64,000 nucleotides of DNA, from NCBI GenBank assembly GCA_964481835.1, contig CAYZTT010000002.1, positions 10,052 through 74,051 on the forward strand, written 5' to 3'. This document shows, piece by piece, positions 33,403 to 41,682 of the stretch. The position numbers were made by a program, and so were the translations under genes. Source of the DNA: JABIBT01 sp964481835 (GTDB lineage: Archaea; Nanobdellota; Nanobdellia; SCGC-AAA011-G17; PNOQ01). The notes beneath the pieces are model-generated. The model was not told the origin of the DNA. It saw only the letters and a program-made list of their open reading frames with translations, and ran no database searches. Each line of letters opens with the position of its first letter. Position 1 is the first letter of the stretch.

Positions 33403-34398
33403 TTACCAGAATTTAATTCTGGTAAATATACCTCTAAAAAAAGATTTTAGACTATTTTGTTCTTGAACAACATCTCCGGTTATATCGTCTAGGGTTCCAT
33501 CATACTCCACGCCCGCATCTTCTGCTACGCCTTGTATGGATGCTTTCGCAAAGAATCCTAAATTATTTGTTACAACGGAATCTGTTGCTGCTTCATAATC
33601 TGGAGCAGATCTAGCTTCGTCCATGTAACTTGGAGATATTCCCCTGTCTGGGTAATATTCTTCAATTGCCCTTCTCTCGTAGATTAACTCTATGTAAGAT
33701 CCACCAGTTTTTCTGGCAATTGTTTTCCACTGTTCAATACCGTCTCTATCCATTCCTGAACCGGATGCAGTGTAGATCCTAATATCTTTATCTTGTGCAT
33801 CTTCTATTGCATCAGTCCAATCATAGTGTTTGTAATATTGTTGTGGCCCGTTTCCATAGTCTTCATAATGTTGATATGGGTAATCTCTTGCTGGAGCATC
33901 TCCTACTAGGATAATAATTCTATGTGCGGATTTTCTCCATTTCATATCATTTATTGCCCTATCTAAACCAGCTTCAGCGGCTTCCTCGTAATCTCCTCCA
34001 CCTTGAGCTTCAATACCCATGATGAATTTTTCGACTGAGTTTACGTTTGAAGTTAACCCTCTAACCTTGGTCAGATATTCTTGTTCTTGATTTGGATAAT
34101 CCCTATAAGCAACTACACCGACTCGTACGTCCGGCCTAGGTTGTCCAGAGTTTATCTTATCCATTATACCAACTAACTCTTCTTTTACAGTCCTTATTTC
34201 ATCATGCATAGATCCTGTAGAGTCAATAACAAAAACAATGTCTAGTTCTACTGGGCTATGTGGAACATAATTAGGACTAACTATGTTTTGTTCATCATTT
34301 GATTGAACAAAGTCATCAATTACATCTGCGTTAGCAACGGCTGTGACCGTTGAAAACATTATCAGTCCAATCAATATCATACTTAATATTTTGTTCAT
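33403..34398 (-). CDS. Secreted von Willebrand factor A domain protein
   Basis: This 331-residue protein has a signal peptide (about 1-24) and a vWA domain (about 52-260). The MIDAS metal site DSTGS (59-63) is intact, with a conserved Thr/Asp region in GDAPARD. A Shine-Dalgarno (aaggaggttc) precedes the ATG. vWA domains mediate metal-dependent protein contacts at the cell surface. It lies next to the dockerin-like lipoprotein with the same strand and separate promoter. Confidence 0.85.
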   Translation of the reverse strand: MNKILSMILIGLIMFSTVTAVANADVIDDFVQSNDEQNIVSPNYVPHSPVELDIVFVIDSTGSMHDEIRTVKEELVGIMDKINSGQPRPDVRVGVVAYRDYPNQEQEYLTKVRGLTSNVNSVEKFIMGIEAQGGGDYEEAAEAGLDRAINDMKWRKSAHRIIILVGDAPARDYPYQHYEDYGNGPQQYYKHYDWTDAIEDAQDKDIRIYTASGSGMDRDGIEQWKTIARKTGGSYIELIYERRAIEEYYPDRGISPSYMDEARSAPDYEAATDSVVTNNLGFFAKASIQGVAEDAGVEYDGTLDDITGDVVQEQNSLKSFFRGIFTRIKFW

Positions 34399-34525
34399 TT
34401 TGAACCTCCTTAAAGTTCATAAAAATAGTAGAAAGGGATTGTATTTAAACGTCTTTTAGGCTTTAAGTTGGTTTGAAGTTATAAGAAAAAAGCTTATAAG
34501 GAAATTCTATTTTCGCATTTTTAAG

Positions 34526-35488
34526 ATGTATATAGGTATAGATGTGCCTCGAGATTCAGATGGAGAGTTTGATTGGGGCCCCGTCAATTCACTTGGAAGA
34601 AGATATCATGAATTAGTAGAAAAAGGCCATGGTATCGGCAGATGTGGAATCGGAAATAAGGAGATAGATTTGAGTAGCAGGTGTGATGATCAGGTAGAGA
34701 TTGGAGGAGAGATGGCAGTCTTGCTTCTTCCATTTTCTGGGCAAATAAGTCGGGCCATTCTAAATGGGGGATGGAGCATCTCAACTGTAAATGGGACGCG
34801 GACCATCAAATACACTAGACCAGATAGTGATATCCCAGACATGACTCTTGTTGGAGGCAGTGCGGTTTTGAAATCTGCACATGGATTTGACCCAGATAGA
34901 GGAGTGGCGGCAACTTATTTTGGAATAACAATTGGGGCCAGAATAGAAAGATACTTAATTTCAGATACCGGGAGTGGATATCATATTGGATTTGGTCCCT
35001 TGGAAGCATATAGGTCTGCCTCTGGGAAAGCAGGAGATTCAGCTGGAGCAGTTGAAATCTTGGCAGACACTCTAAACATTCCCATACAAGATGCTTGGCT
35101 CATCCATCGGACAGTAAACGATGGGGGGGCCAGTATAACTGCACCTGTAGGGGGAAATGGGAAACCTTCTGGAGAGAGTGTTGAAGGAAGACTCATGCGA
35201 GAGGACGGTACCCGAGAGAGCCCGTATCGCCAAATTTTTATGGCAGATGCAAATACTTTACTCAATGATGCCTTTTCTGCACTGAACCATCGCGAAAGAG
35301 TAGTAATCTCCCTAAGTTATCCAGAATGGGGGGCGCCCGTGAAACAAGAAGAAATTGCTTCCATGTTGGGCGATGGATTAGTAGTGCATAATGTTAGAGA
35401 CATAAAAAATAGGGCCCTAAGAAAACTTCGGGCTAGTTTCCATAGGAAAGGAATTAGATCCTTGGATAGAATATTTGATGCCAGATAA
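34526..35488 (+). CDS. Sigma-70-like transcription factor in an archaeal genome
   Basis: This 320-residue protein has the sigma-70 layout. Region 2 (about 63-145) contains D-x-x-D-x-T-L-x-x-G (102-110), then FDPDRGV (121-127) and Y-F-G-I-T-I-G-A-R-I-E-R-Y-L (131-144). A region 3-like segment (about 172-225) includes ILADTLNIP and SITAPVG. Region 4 (about 243-303) has LNHRERVVISLSY, then the helix-turn-helix QEEIASMLGDG and the end RDIKNRALRKLRASF. Bacterial sigma factors bind core polymerase and promoter DNA. Archaea use TBP/TFB instead. Promoter: agcttataag, about 30 nt upstream, leaderless. Confidence 0.8.
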   Translation: MYIGIDVPRDSDGEFDWGPVNSLGRRYHELVEKGHGIGRCGIGNKEIDLSSRCDDQVEIGGEMAVLLLPFSGQISRAILNGGWSISTVNGTRTIKYTRPDSDIPDMTLVGGSAVLKSAHGFDPDRGVAATYFGITIGARIERYLISDTGSGYHIGFGPLEAYRSASGKAGDSAGAVEILADTLNIPIQDAWLIHRTVNDGGASITAPVGGNGKPSGESVEGRLMREDGTRESPYRQIFMADANTLLNDAFSALNHRERVVISLSYPEWGAPVKQEEIASMLGDGLVVHNVRDIKNRALRKLRASFHRKGIRSLDRIFDAR

Positions 35489-36139
35489 CTATTTCTTTTT
35501 TAGTATAGAGAACAATAAGAATACTAAAATTACGAATAATGATCCAGATAAGAACCACAAGGCCAAATTTGGTTCGATTGTTTGAGATACGACTTCGGTT
35601 GTAAGATTTGTTAGTGGATCTGTCCCGGGGGCTGCAATCTTTCCTGCAGTTTCTGCGCCAGGCAATAGCTTTCCAGCTGCATCTTGTGCAGTGTTCTTTG
35701 CGGATTCTGAAAAGGCAGAGCTCGCCTCGGTGGCCCTAAATAGGCCCATCTGAGATTTTTGCCATAGATAAACTAATCCAGAGCCAACTACCGATAGCAG
35801 AGTTACTGGAAGGAGACTTTTTAATTTTGATAGATTGGTTTCAGAGTTTTCGGGAGAAATTATGATATATCTTTTTGCTAACTTGTAAACTAGCATTTCC
35901 TTTCCTTTTTTACTCCAGAAAAATTCTTTAGCATCGATTAACTTTGCTTTTTTTAACTGTTGAATATTATAGTGCACTGTGGGCAAGGGAACCTTTAGTG
36001 CTTTTGCGATCTCTGATTCTGTAGCTTCTTTGTGTTCTGCCAAGTAAGAAATAATTTTTTGAGAGGTTTTATTTGACATAGCATCTGCTACAGATTTCGA
36101 ATCCTTCATTGATAATAACATAAATGTTTCGTCTTTCAT
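35489..36139 (-). CDS. Membrane-anchored winged-helix regulator
   Basis: This 216-residue protein has an ArsR/MarR-type winged helix (about 20-90: QKIISYLAEHKEATESEIAK, PLPTVHYNIQQLKK, then a wing). A first hydrophobic helix follows near 108-125 (LLPVTLLSVVGSGLVYLW). An Ala/Pro-rich spacer and a second helix at the C-terminus (LALWFLSGSLFVILVFLLF) end with KKK. The DNA-binding part is likely cytoplasmic and linked through the membrane to an outer sensing loop. It is convergent with the sigma-like gene (1 nt apart). Confidence 0.8.
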   Translation of the reverse strand: MKDETFMLLSMKDSKSVADAMSNKTSQKIISYLAEHKEATESEIAKALKVPLPTVHYNIQQLKKAKLIDAKEFFWSKKGKEMLVYKLAKRYIIISPENSETNLSKLKSLLPVTLLSVVGSGLVYLWQKSQMGLFRATEASSAFSESAKNTAQDAAGKLLPGAETAGKIAAPGTDPLTNLTTEVVSQTIEPNLALWFLSGSLFVILVFLLFSILKKK

Positions 36140-36198
36140 GTTTTTTAAGAAGAAAAGTTAATTTATAAAGGTTATTTTAGGTTCAAATTCAATTAAAG

Positions 36199-38799
36199 TC
36201 ACTCAATTTTTATTGCAGGTTTCGAGGGCATTGCTTTTTCGCTATCTTTTGTTATTTCAATCTTTAATTCTAATTCTTTTTCTAATAGCTTTTTATCTTT
36301 TTCAAGTGTCTTGTATTCCTTTTCTTGAGATAAAACTACTTTTGGTATCTTTGATGGGTTCTTGACTAATGAAGGAATTATTTTTGCAATATCCTTCGCG
36401 AATTCTTTTATCATAAGTTTCTTTATCAATTCTGAAGGTTCTCGGGTTTTTTCCAGTTCTGCCTTTAGATTCTTAATAAGATTGTATTTCCATTCGTGTG
36501 CAACAGATATCGTTGCTTTCTTAGGTTTAATTTTTACTAAATCTATAATTCTTTTTACGTCGGTTATTGTATCTCTTATTAATTCCCCTTGTGCATCTAA
36601 CTCTGGGTTTATTTTGGATTCGTCAAATTTGGGCCATTTTTCCTCAAGAACAAATTTTCTGTTCCCTGCTTTTTCCCATAACTCTTCAGCTAAGTGCGGC
36701 GTAAAGGGGGAAAGTAGTTTAGCCAGTGTCCCTAGCGAATCTTTTGTTATTTCATGCCTATACATAAAATTGATTAGCTCGGTTAAGTGAATTGTAGATA
36801 GATTGTACTGCATCTTCTCAATTGTCTCTGTTATGTTTTTTATTGTTTTATTTAGAATGTTATCTAATTCTGGTGTTGATTTTGACACAAACTTCTTTTC
36901 TGCTAGCGGCAAAATTTTATTTATTACTTTAAAGGATCCTTCAATCCCTTTTTCAGACCATTCTTTGTCCTTTTCTGGAGAGCTTATAGATAAGAGAAAG
37001 AACCTTGCAGTGTCTATTCCGTATTTTTCTGCAATCTCTTCTTGTGTGACTGCATTTCCTTTAGATTTGGACATTACTATTCCGTTCTTATGTAGCATTC
37101 CTTGATTGAATAATTTTTTAGCGGGTTCATTAACTTTTGTCAGCTTTAAATCCTTCAATACCTTAGTTATGAATCTAGAATACATTAGGTGGCCTGTGGC
37201 ATGTTCCTTTCCCCCAATGTAAAGATCAATTGGCATCCAGAAATCTGCTTTCTTTTTGGAGAAAATTTCTTTTTCATTTTGAGGATCTAGGAATCTTAAG
37301 AAATACCAAGAAGAATCTACGAAAGTATCCATTGTGTCTGTCTCTCTTTTTGCTTTTCCCTTACATTTAGGACATGTTGCATTTTTGTATTCCTTAGAGG
37401 TCTCTAATGGATTCCCCCCGGATGTGAAATTTACATCTTCCGGAAGTTTTACTGGGAGATTTTTTTCATCTTCCGGGACCATTCCACATTTGTCGCAATA
37501 TAAAATTGGAATTGGGGTTCCCCAATATCTCTGTCTAGATAATAGCCAGTCTTTAAGTTTATAATTTGTTACAATCTCTCCCATTTTCTCTTCTTCTATC
37601 CATTCAGCCATTTTTGGGAGTGCTTCTCGATTATTCATTCCTGAGAATTTTCCTGAATCAAATAATATTCCATCGTTTGTATATGCGTCATCTGCAGTCT
37701 TTGTATCCAGAGAACTCCCATCTTTACTTATTACAAATTTTAGAGGAATATCATATTTTTTTGCAAATCTAAAATCCCTTTTATCATGTGCATCACACAT
37801 TACAATTCCAGAACCATACATGACTGCAAAATTAGATATATAGATTGGAACTTTCTCTCCATTTACAGGGTTAATAGCATATTTCCCTATGAAAAATCCT
37901 TCTTTCTCTTTTTCTTCGTTTGTTCTATCAATCATTGATTCTTTTAGAACCTTGTTTATGAATTCTTTAGAATCTTTTTCGTATTTTGTTCCTTTTACTA
38001 AATCTTCTATGATTGGGTTTTCTGGAGCAATTGCTATGAATGTTACACTAAATATAGTATCACATCTTGTTGTGAATGCAGGTAGGATTTTTTCAGAATC
38101 TTCTAATTTGAAATGAATATCCACTCCTTCAGATTTTCCGATCCAGTTTCTTTGCATATTTTTTATTTCTTCTGGCCAGTCTAGCTTGTCTAAATCATTT
38201 AGGAGTTTGTCAGTGTATGCGGTTGTTTTGTAAAACCATTGGTTTAACTCCCTTAGCTCTACTTCTGTGTTTTCATGCCTCCAGCAGCATCCATTTACTA
38301 CTTGCTCATTTGCTAAAACGGTTTCACATTTTGAGCACCAGTTTACGGGGGCAGTTTTTTTATAGGCAAGACCTTTTTTTAGCATTCTTAGGAATAACCA
38401 TTGATTCCATTTGTAATAATCGGGATCGTGAGAATAAATCATTCTAGACCAATCATAGCTAAGCCCGAGTTCTTTCATTTGTTTCACAAAATTTTGTATG
38501 GCTTTCTCTGTGAATAGCCTTGGATGAGAATTATTCTTTATTGCTGCGTTTTCTGCAGGAAGTCCGAATGAATCAAATCCCATTGGATGTAAAACATTAA
38601 ATCCTTGCATTCGTTTGAATCTTGAAAATACGTCTGTTATTGAATAGTTTGAGGCGTGACCGATGTGTAATCCCGATCCAGAAGGGTATGGATACATACT
38701 TAGGCAATAAAACTTCTTCCCTTCGTTATCCTTAGTTTCGTAGATATTCGCCTTTTCCCATTCTACTTGCCATTTTTTCTCTATTTTACTGTAGTTCAT
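36199..38799 (-). CDS. leuS: Leucyl-tRNA synthetase, bacterial type
   Basis: This 866-residue class I synthetase has HIGH as HIGH within SGSGLHIGHASNY (about 42-49). Zinc sites are at CSKC...CCWRH and CDKC...CPKC. The editing CP1 domain contains TRCDT, and the active-site loop is KMSKS-like MSKSKG. The length and motif order match bacterial LeuRS rather than the longer archaeal form. It appears to be monocistronic, with divergent tRNA genes upstream. Confidence 0.94.
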   Translation of the reverse strand: MNYSKIEKKWQVEWEKANIYETKDNEGKKFYCLSMYPYPSGSGLHIGHASNYSITDVFSRFKRMQGFNVLHPMGFDSFGLPAENAAIKNNSHPRLFTEKAIQNFVKQMKELGLSYDWSRMIYSHDPDYYKWNQWLFLRMLKKGLAYKKTAPVNWCSKCETVLANEQVVNGCCWRHENTEVELRELNQWFYKTTAYTDKLLNDLDKLDWPEEIKNMQRNWIGKSEGVDIHFKLEDSEKILPAFTTRCDTIFSVTFIAIAPENPIIEDLVKGTKYEKDSKEFINKVLKESMIDRTNEEKEKEGFFIGKYAINPVNGEKVPIYISNFAVMYGSGIVMCDAHDKRDFRFAKKYDIPLKFVISKDGSSLDTKTADDAYTNDGILFDSGKFSGMNNREALPKMAEWIEEEKMGEIVTNYKLKDWLLSRQRYWGTPIPILYCDKCGMVPEDEKNLPVKLPEDVNFTSGGNPLETSKEYKNATCPKCKGKAKRETDTMDTFVDSSWYFLRFLDPQNEKEIFSKKKADFWMPIDLYIGGKEHATGHLMYSRFITKVLKDLKLTKVNEPAKKLFNQGMLHKNGIVMSKSKGNAVTQEEIAEKYGIDTARFFLLSISSPEKDKEWSEKGIEGSFKVINKILPLAEKKFVSKSTPELDNILNKTIKNITETIEKMQYNLSTIHLTELINFMYRHEITKDSLGTLAKLLSPFTPHLAEELWEKAGNRKFVLEEKWPKFDESKINPELDAQGELIRDTITDVKRIIDLVKIKPKKATISVAHEWKYNLIKNLKAELEKTREPSELIKKLMIKEFAKDIAKIIPSLVKNPSKIPKVVLSQEKEYKTLEKDKKLLEKELELKIEITKDSEKAMPSKPAIKIE

Positions 38800-38845
38800 A
38801 GAATTCTGATAATTTGGGAGATTTAAATATTTTTGGTTTAGTAAG

Positions 38846-38857
38846 GTTTATAAAACA
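38846..38857 (+). promoter_or_regulatory. TATA box of the tRNA pair
   Basis: The stretch ggtttataaaac lies 23-34 nt before tRNA-Arg(UCU), the normal spacing for an archaeal tRNA promoter. Confidence 0.6.
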
Positions 38858-38879
38858 GAAATCGCCTCAAATAATTGCT

Positions 38880-38954
38880 GGACCGGTAGCTCAGCTTGGA
38901 TAGAGCACTTGCCTTCTAAGCAAGGGGTCGAGGGTTCAAATCCCTTCCGGTCCG
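38880..38954 (+). tRNA. tRNA-Arg (anticodon UCU)
   Basis: The acceptor GGACCGG pairs with CCGGTCC, and the D arm is GCTC/GAGC. The anticodon stem CTTGC/GCAAG carries loop CTTCTAA, so the anticodon is TCT. The T arm is GAGGG-TTCAAAT-CCCTT, with discriminator G. CCA is not encoded and there is no intron. It lies 4 nt upstream of tRNA-Cys, so the two are very probably cotranscribed. Confidence 0.95.
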
Positions 38955-38958
38955 CTCT

Positions 38959-39029
38959 GCGCACGTGGCCAAGCGGTAAGGCAAGAGGCTGCAACCCTCT
39001 GATCCCCGGTTCGATTCCGGGCGTGCGCT
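38959..39029 (+). tRNA. tRNA-Cys (anticodon GCA)
   Basis: The acceptor GCGCACG pairs with CGTGCGC, and the D stem GCC/GGC has three pairs. The anticodon stem AGAGG/CCTCT carries loop CTGCAAC, anticodon GCA. The T arm is CCCGG-TTCGATT-CCGGG. The discriminator U73 is the known Cys identity base. No CCA and no intron. It is cotranscribed with tRNA-Arg(UCU). Confidence 0.95.
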
Positions 39030-39098
39030 TGACTATTTTTATGGAAAGAATTAAATATGTGATTTGTGAGAATATTATATCAAAATGGGGTGGTGCAT

Positions 39099-39539
39099 AT
39101 GAAAAAAATAGTTTTCTTGTTTTTGGCTTTAGCTTTAACTCTGTCTGGATGCGGAGAATCGGAAGTTACTCCAAATAATGATCCTGAAACAAACACATCA
39201 GTTAATAACTCGTTACCAGATGATACAATTCCTATAAATGAAACCACAAACTCTACAGAAGGCAACGAAACAAATGAAACTGTCGGGATTCTTGGAACTT
39301 GTGATGATAGTGATGATGGCAAAGAATATGATGAATGGGGATATGTAACAATAAATGATTCTAAAGAATATTTGGATGGCTGCATTTCAGATTATATTCT
39401 AAGAGAGTATTATTGTGATGTAGATTTCCCAGGAAACTTAGAATTCGAGATTTATAATTGTGATGAGGTTTGTAGTGGCGGAGAATGCATAGTCATAGAA
39501 GATGAGCCAGACGATAATGAAACTAACGCAACAGAATAA
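39099..39539 (+). CDS. Small acidic lipoprotein
   Basis: The ATG at 39099 gives 146 residues and a standard lipobox (LTLSGC, about residue 17). The frame opens earlier at 39066, but that would displace the signal peptide. The mature part is Asn/Thr/Glu-rich (many N-x-T/S sites, probably glycosylated). It then has several Cys residues (GTCDDSDDG, DGCISDY, YYCD, YNCDEVCSGGECI) suggesting disulfides. No enzyme motif. It is convergent with the following surface gene. Confidence 0.8.
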   Translation: MKKIVFLFLALALTLSGCGESEVTPNNDPETNTSVNNSLPDDTIPINETTNSTEGNETNETVGILGTCDDSDDGKEYDEWGYVTINDSKEYLDGCISDYILREYYCDVDFPGNLEFEIYNCDEVCSGGECIVIEDEPDDNETNATE

Positions 39540-39542
39540 AAA

Positions 39543-40445
39543 TTAAACTTCAAATTTTTTCTTTTTCTTTTGTTTCTTCTTTTTGTACCTTCTAAAGAAG
39601 AAGTAAACTATCGCAAGTATTGCTATACCTGCCACGACATATGTCCCAGTTCTATCTGGGGCCGCATTATCTAACGAGTCCACAAAATAGGAGGGATCGT
39701 AATATACTGTTTTTTGTACAGATCTCCGTTCATTTGTAGAATCTGTGTAGATTAGGTTAACAGTTATCTCTCCTTCAGCGGGAGTTGCCTCGAAATCGGC
39801 AGTGGTATATTCATTTGAATCTAAATCTCCAACTATATTTCTGTTTGAACCTTTAACCGCAACATTATCTTGTTTTGGAAGTTCCACCGTTAATGCCTCA
39901 ATATCTTGATTTCCTACGTTTAGAATCTCAAGAACTAAATTCCTTTCCTTTATATTATAATCTTCTACATGAATTTCAAAATCGGTTCTTCCATCCTCTA
40001 CAGTAATGTTAAATTTTTTGAATATATAACTCCCCCCATAAAGGTTGTCTCCGCCTGCGTATCGAAGTTCGATTTCATAATCATCTTCTATTGCATTTTG
40101 ATCAATTCGAATCTTATAAACAATATTCCAGAAGTTATTGTTTCCATCTCCAGCATATGTGCCTGATCCAAGAATCCTCGAACTGTCTTTGCCATCTAAT
40201 GAGAATGGGTAATCTAGGACCAGCTCTGCTACGGCCCCCTCTTCACAATCTCCTCCAATCCCATTGACCTGGAGTAATACCTCCACATAATCCCCGGAAA
40301 GTGCAGGATGTGGATCTTGATTTACTAGTTCTGCATCCAAATTGCATATAGCAAATGCTGGGGAAGCAAGAATTGGTAAAGCCATAATTATAAATAATAC
40401 GCTAAAAATCACCTTTTTTTTTATTACTGCATTTTTCATAATCAT
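39543..40445 (-). CDS. Membrane-anchored CARDB/S-layer-like surface protein
   Basis: This 300-residue protein has a signal peptide (about 10-31, ending SPAFA). Two beta-sandwich-like segments follow (first about 35-150, second about 155-245, with FEIHVEDYNIKERNLVLEILNVGNQ-type CARDB spacing). A C-terminal membrane helix (TGTYVVAGIAILAIVYFFF) ends with a strongly basic tail. An ATG at 40439 is an alternative start. It is the last gene of the exporter cluster and resembles the protein at 43728-45062, so it may be a surface subunit or a substrate. Confidence 0.8.
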   Translation of the reverse strand: MIMKNAVIKKKVIFSVLFIIMALPILASPAFAICNLDAELVNQDPHPALSGDYVEVLLQVNGIGGDCEEGAVAELVLDYPFSLDGKDSSRILGSGTYAGDGNNNFWNIVYKIRIDQNAIEDDYEIELRYAGGDNLYGGSYIFKKFNITVEDGRTDFEIHVEDYNIKERNLVLEILNVGNQDIEALTVELPKQDNVAVKGSNRNIVGDLDSNEYTTADFEATPAEGEITVNLIYTDSTNERRSVQKTVYYDPSYFVDSLDNAAPDRTGTYVVAGIAILAIVYFFFRRYKKKKQKKKKKFEV

Positions 40446-40476
40446 TTTTGTTTCTATCCGTATATAAACTTTTTGG

Positions 40477-41682
40477 CTACTCGTTTCTTAATGCATCTAC
40501 TGGGTTTGTTTTCGAAGCCCTGATTGCTGGAAAAACCCCCGAGATTGCCCCGGTTATTCCTGCAAATAATATCAATCCTATGAATAAATATGGGGGAAAA
40601 GATGGCTGGAGAAATCCCCAACCCAGGTTACCCAATATTACTCCCCCTGAATATGAGATCGCCCACCCAAATATGACTCCAATAGTTCCTGCGACTATGC
40701 CCAGGAATGCACTTTCAAATAAGAATATTTCAAAGATACTTGAGTTTCTTGCCCCCATTGCTTTGAGGACTCCAATTTCTTTATACCTTTCAAGGACAGA
40801 AGTAATCATTGTATTTGCGGTGTTAATTGTAGAAACTAATACGGAAATTAATGCAATTAAGATCACAAATCCAATTATGATATTTAGTGCGCTGGCAAAT
40901 GATTCAATTAGTTCATCGTATGATTGAACAAAGAAATCTTCTTTCCCTTCTTCAAGATCTCTTGATTTCCTAAGATTTCTCCCTATGTTTTCATTCACCC
41001 TCCCAATATCCTGTATATCTACCTGGGCAATTATTTGCCCATATGATTCTGTATCTGGAAACATTATCTCAAATTGATCATTACTTACGTAAAGCTGTGA
41101 ATCATCTTGGGGATTCCCGATTTCCTCCATGAAACCCACTACCTTAAGTTTTACATCATTAACTTCTATATTGTCGTTAAGCTCATATCTTTTTGGGAGA
41201 ATTTTGTTGGGAATCATATAATTATATCCCAAAACTACGGACCTCATATCCCCCGGCTTAAGTAGTCTCCCTTCTTCGGCACCGATGTTAAATGAATCTA
41301 TAACAAAATCTTTTTTTGGATCATAGCCTATTAAGAACGTATATTTTTGATCTCCGTTTTGCTTGACTACCGCAGCATTAAAATATAGGCCCGATGCCCC
41401 ATAAACTCCTGCGGTGCGTTCTATTTGGCGTACGTCTGTATCGTTAAGTATTATTCCCTCAACTGCCCCAAATCCCCCCGCCCCTTGGGGCATCACCAAT
41501 ACCTTGTCGGCAGATGAGCTAGAAGTTAATTCATCTGTATAGTTGTATAACCCATAGCCAAAGCTTATGAAAATAAATATTGTTGTGATTCCCACCAATA
41601 TGGAGAATAAAGTTAATATGCTTCTACCTTTATTTTGTCTCAGGTTCCTTAAGGAATATCTGACACTCTCAAGACTTATCAT
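40477..41682 (-). CDS. MacB/FtsX-type ABC permease 2
   Basis: This 401-residue membrane protein has one N-terminal helix, a large extracytoplasmic MacB-like periplasmic-core domain (about 45-270), and three C-terminal helices forming the FtsX domain. The family phrases VLERYKEIGVLKAMGA and NPVDALRNE are present. It overlaps the next permease by 4 nt and is likely to form a heterodimer with it. With the ATPase at 42904 it would make a mechanotransmitting complex moving lipoproteins or peptides outside the membrane. Confidence 0.9.
   Translation of the reverse strand: MISLESVRYSLRNLRQNKGRSILTLFSILVGITTIFIFISFGYGLYNYTDELTSSSSADKVLVMPQGAGGFGAVEGIILNDTDVRQIERTAGVYGASGLYFNAAVVKQNGDQKYTFLIGYDPKKDFVIDSFNIGAEEGRLLKPGDMRSVVLGYNYMIPNKILPKRYELNDNIEVNDVKLKVVGFMEEIGNPQDDSQLYVSNDQFEIMFPDTESYGQIIAQVDIQDIGRVNENIGRNLRKSRDLEEGKEDFFVQSYDELIESFASALNIIIGFVILIALISVLVSTINTANTMITSVLERYKEIGVLKAMGARNSSIFEIFLFESAFLGIVAGTIGVIFGWAISYSGGVILGNLGWGFLQPSFPPYLFIGLILFAGITGAISGVFPAIRASKTNPVDALRNE

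Noticed and set aside
38909..39178. Plus-strand frame running through both tRNAs
   Set aside because: It overlaps two clear cloverleaf tRNAs and the true start of the lipoprotein gene lies in another phase.
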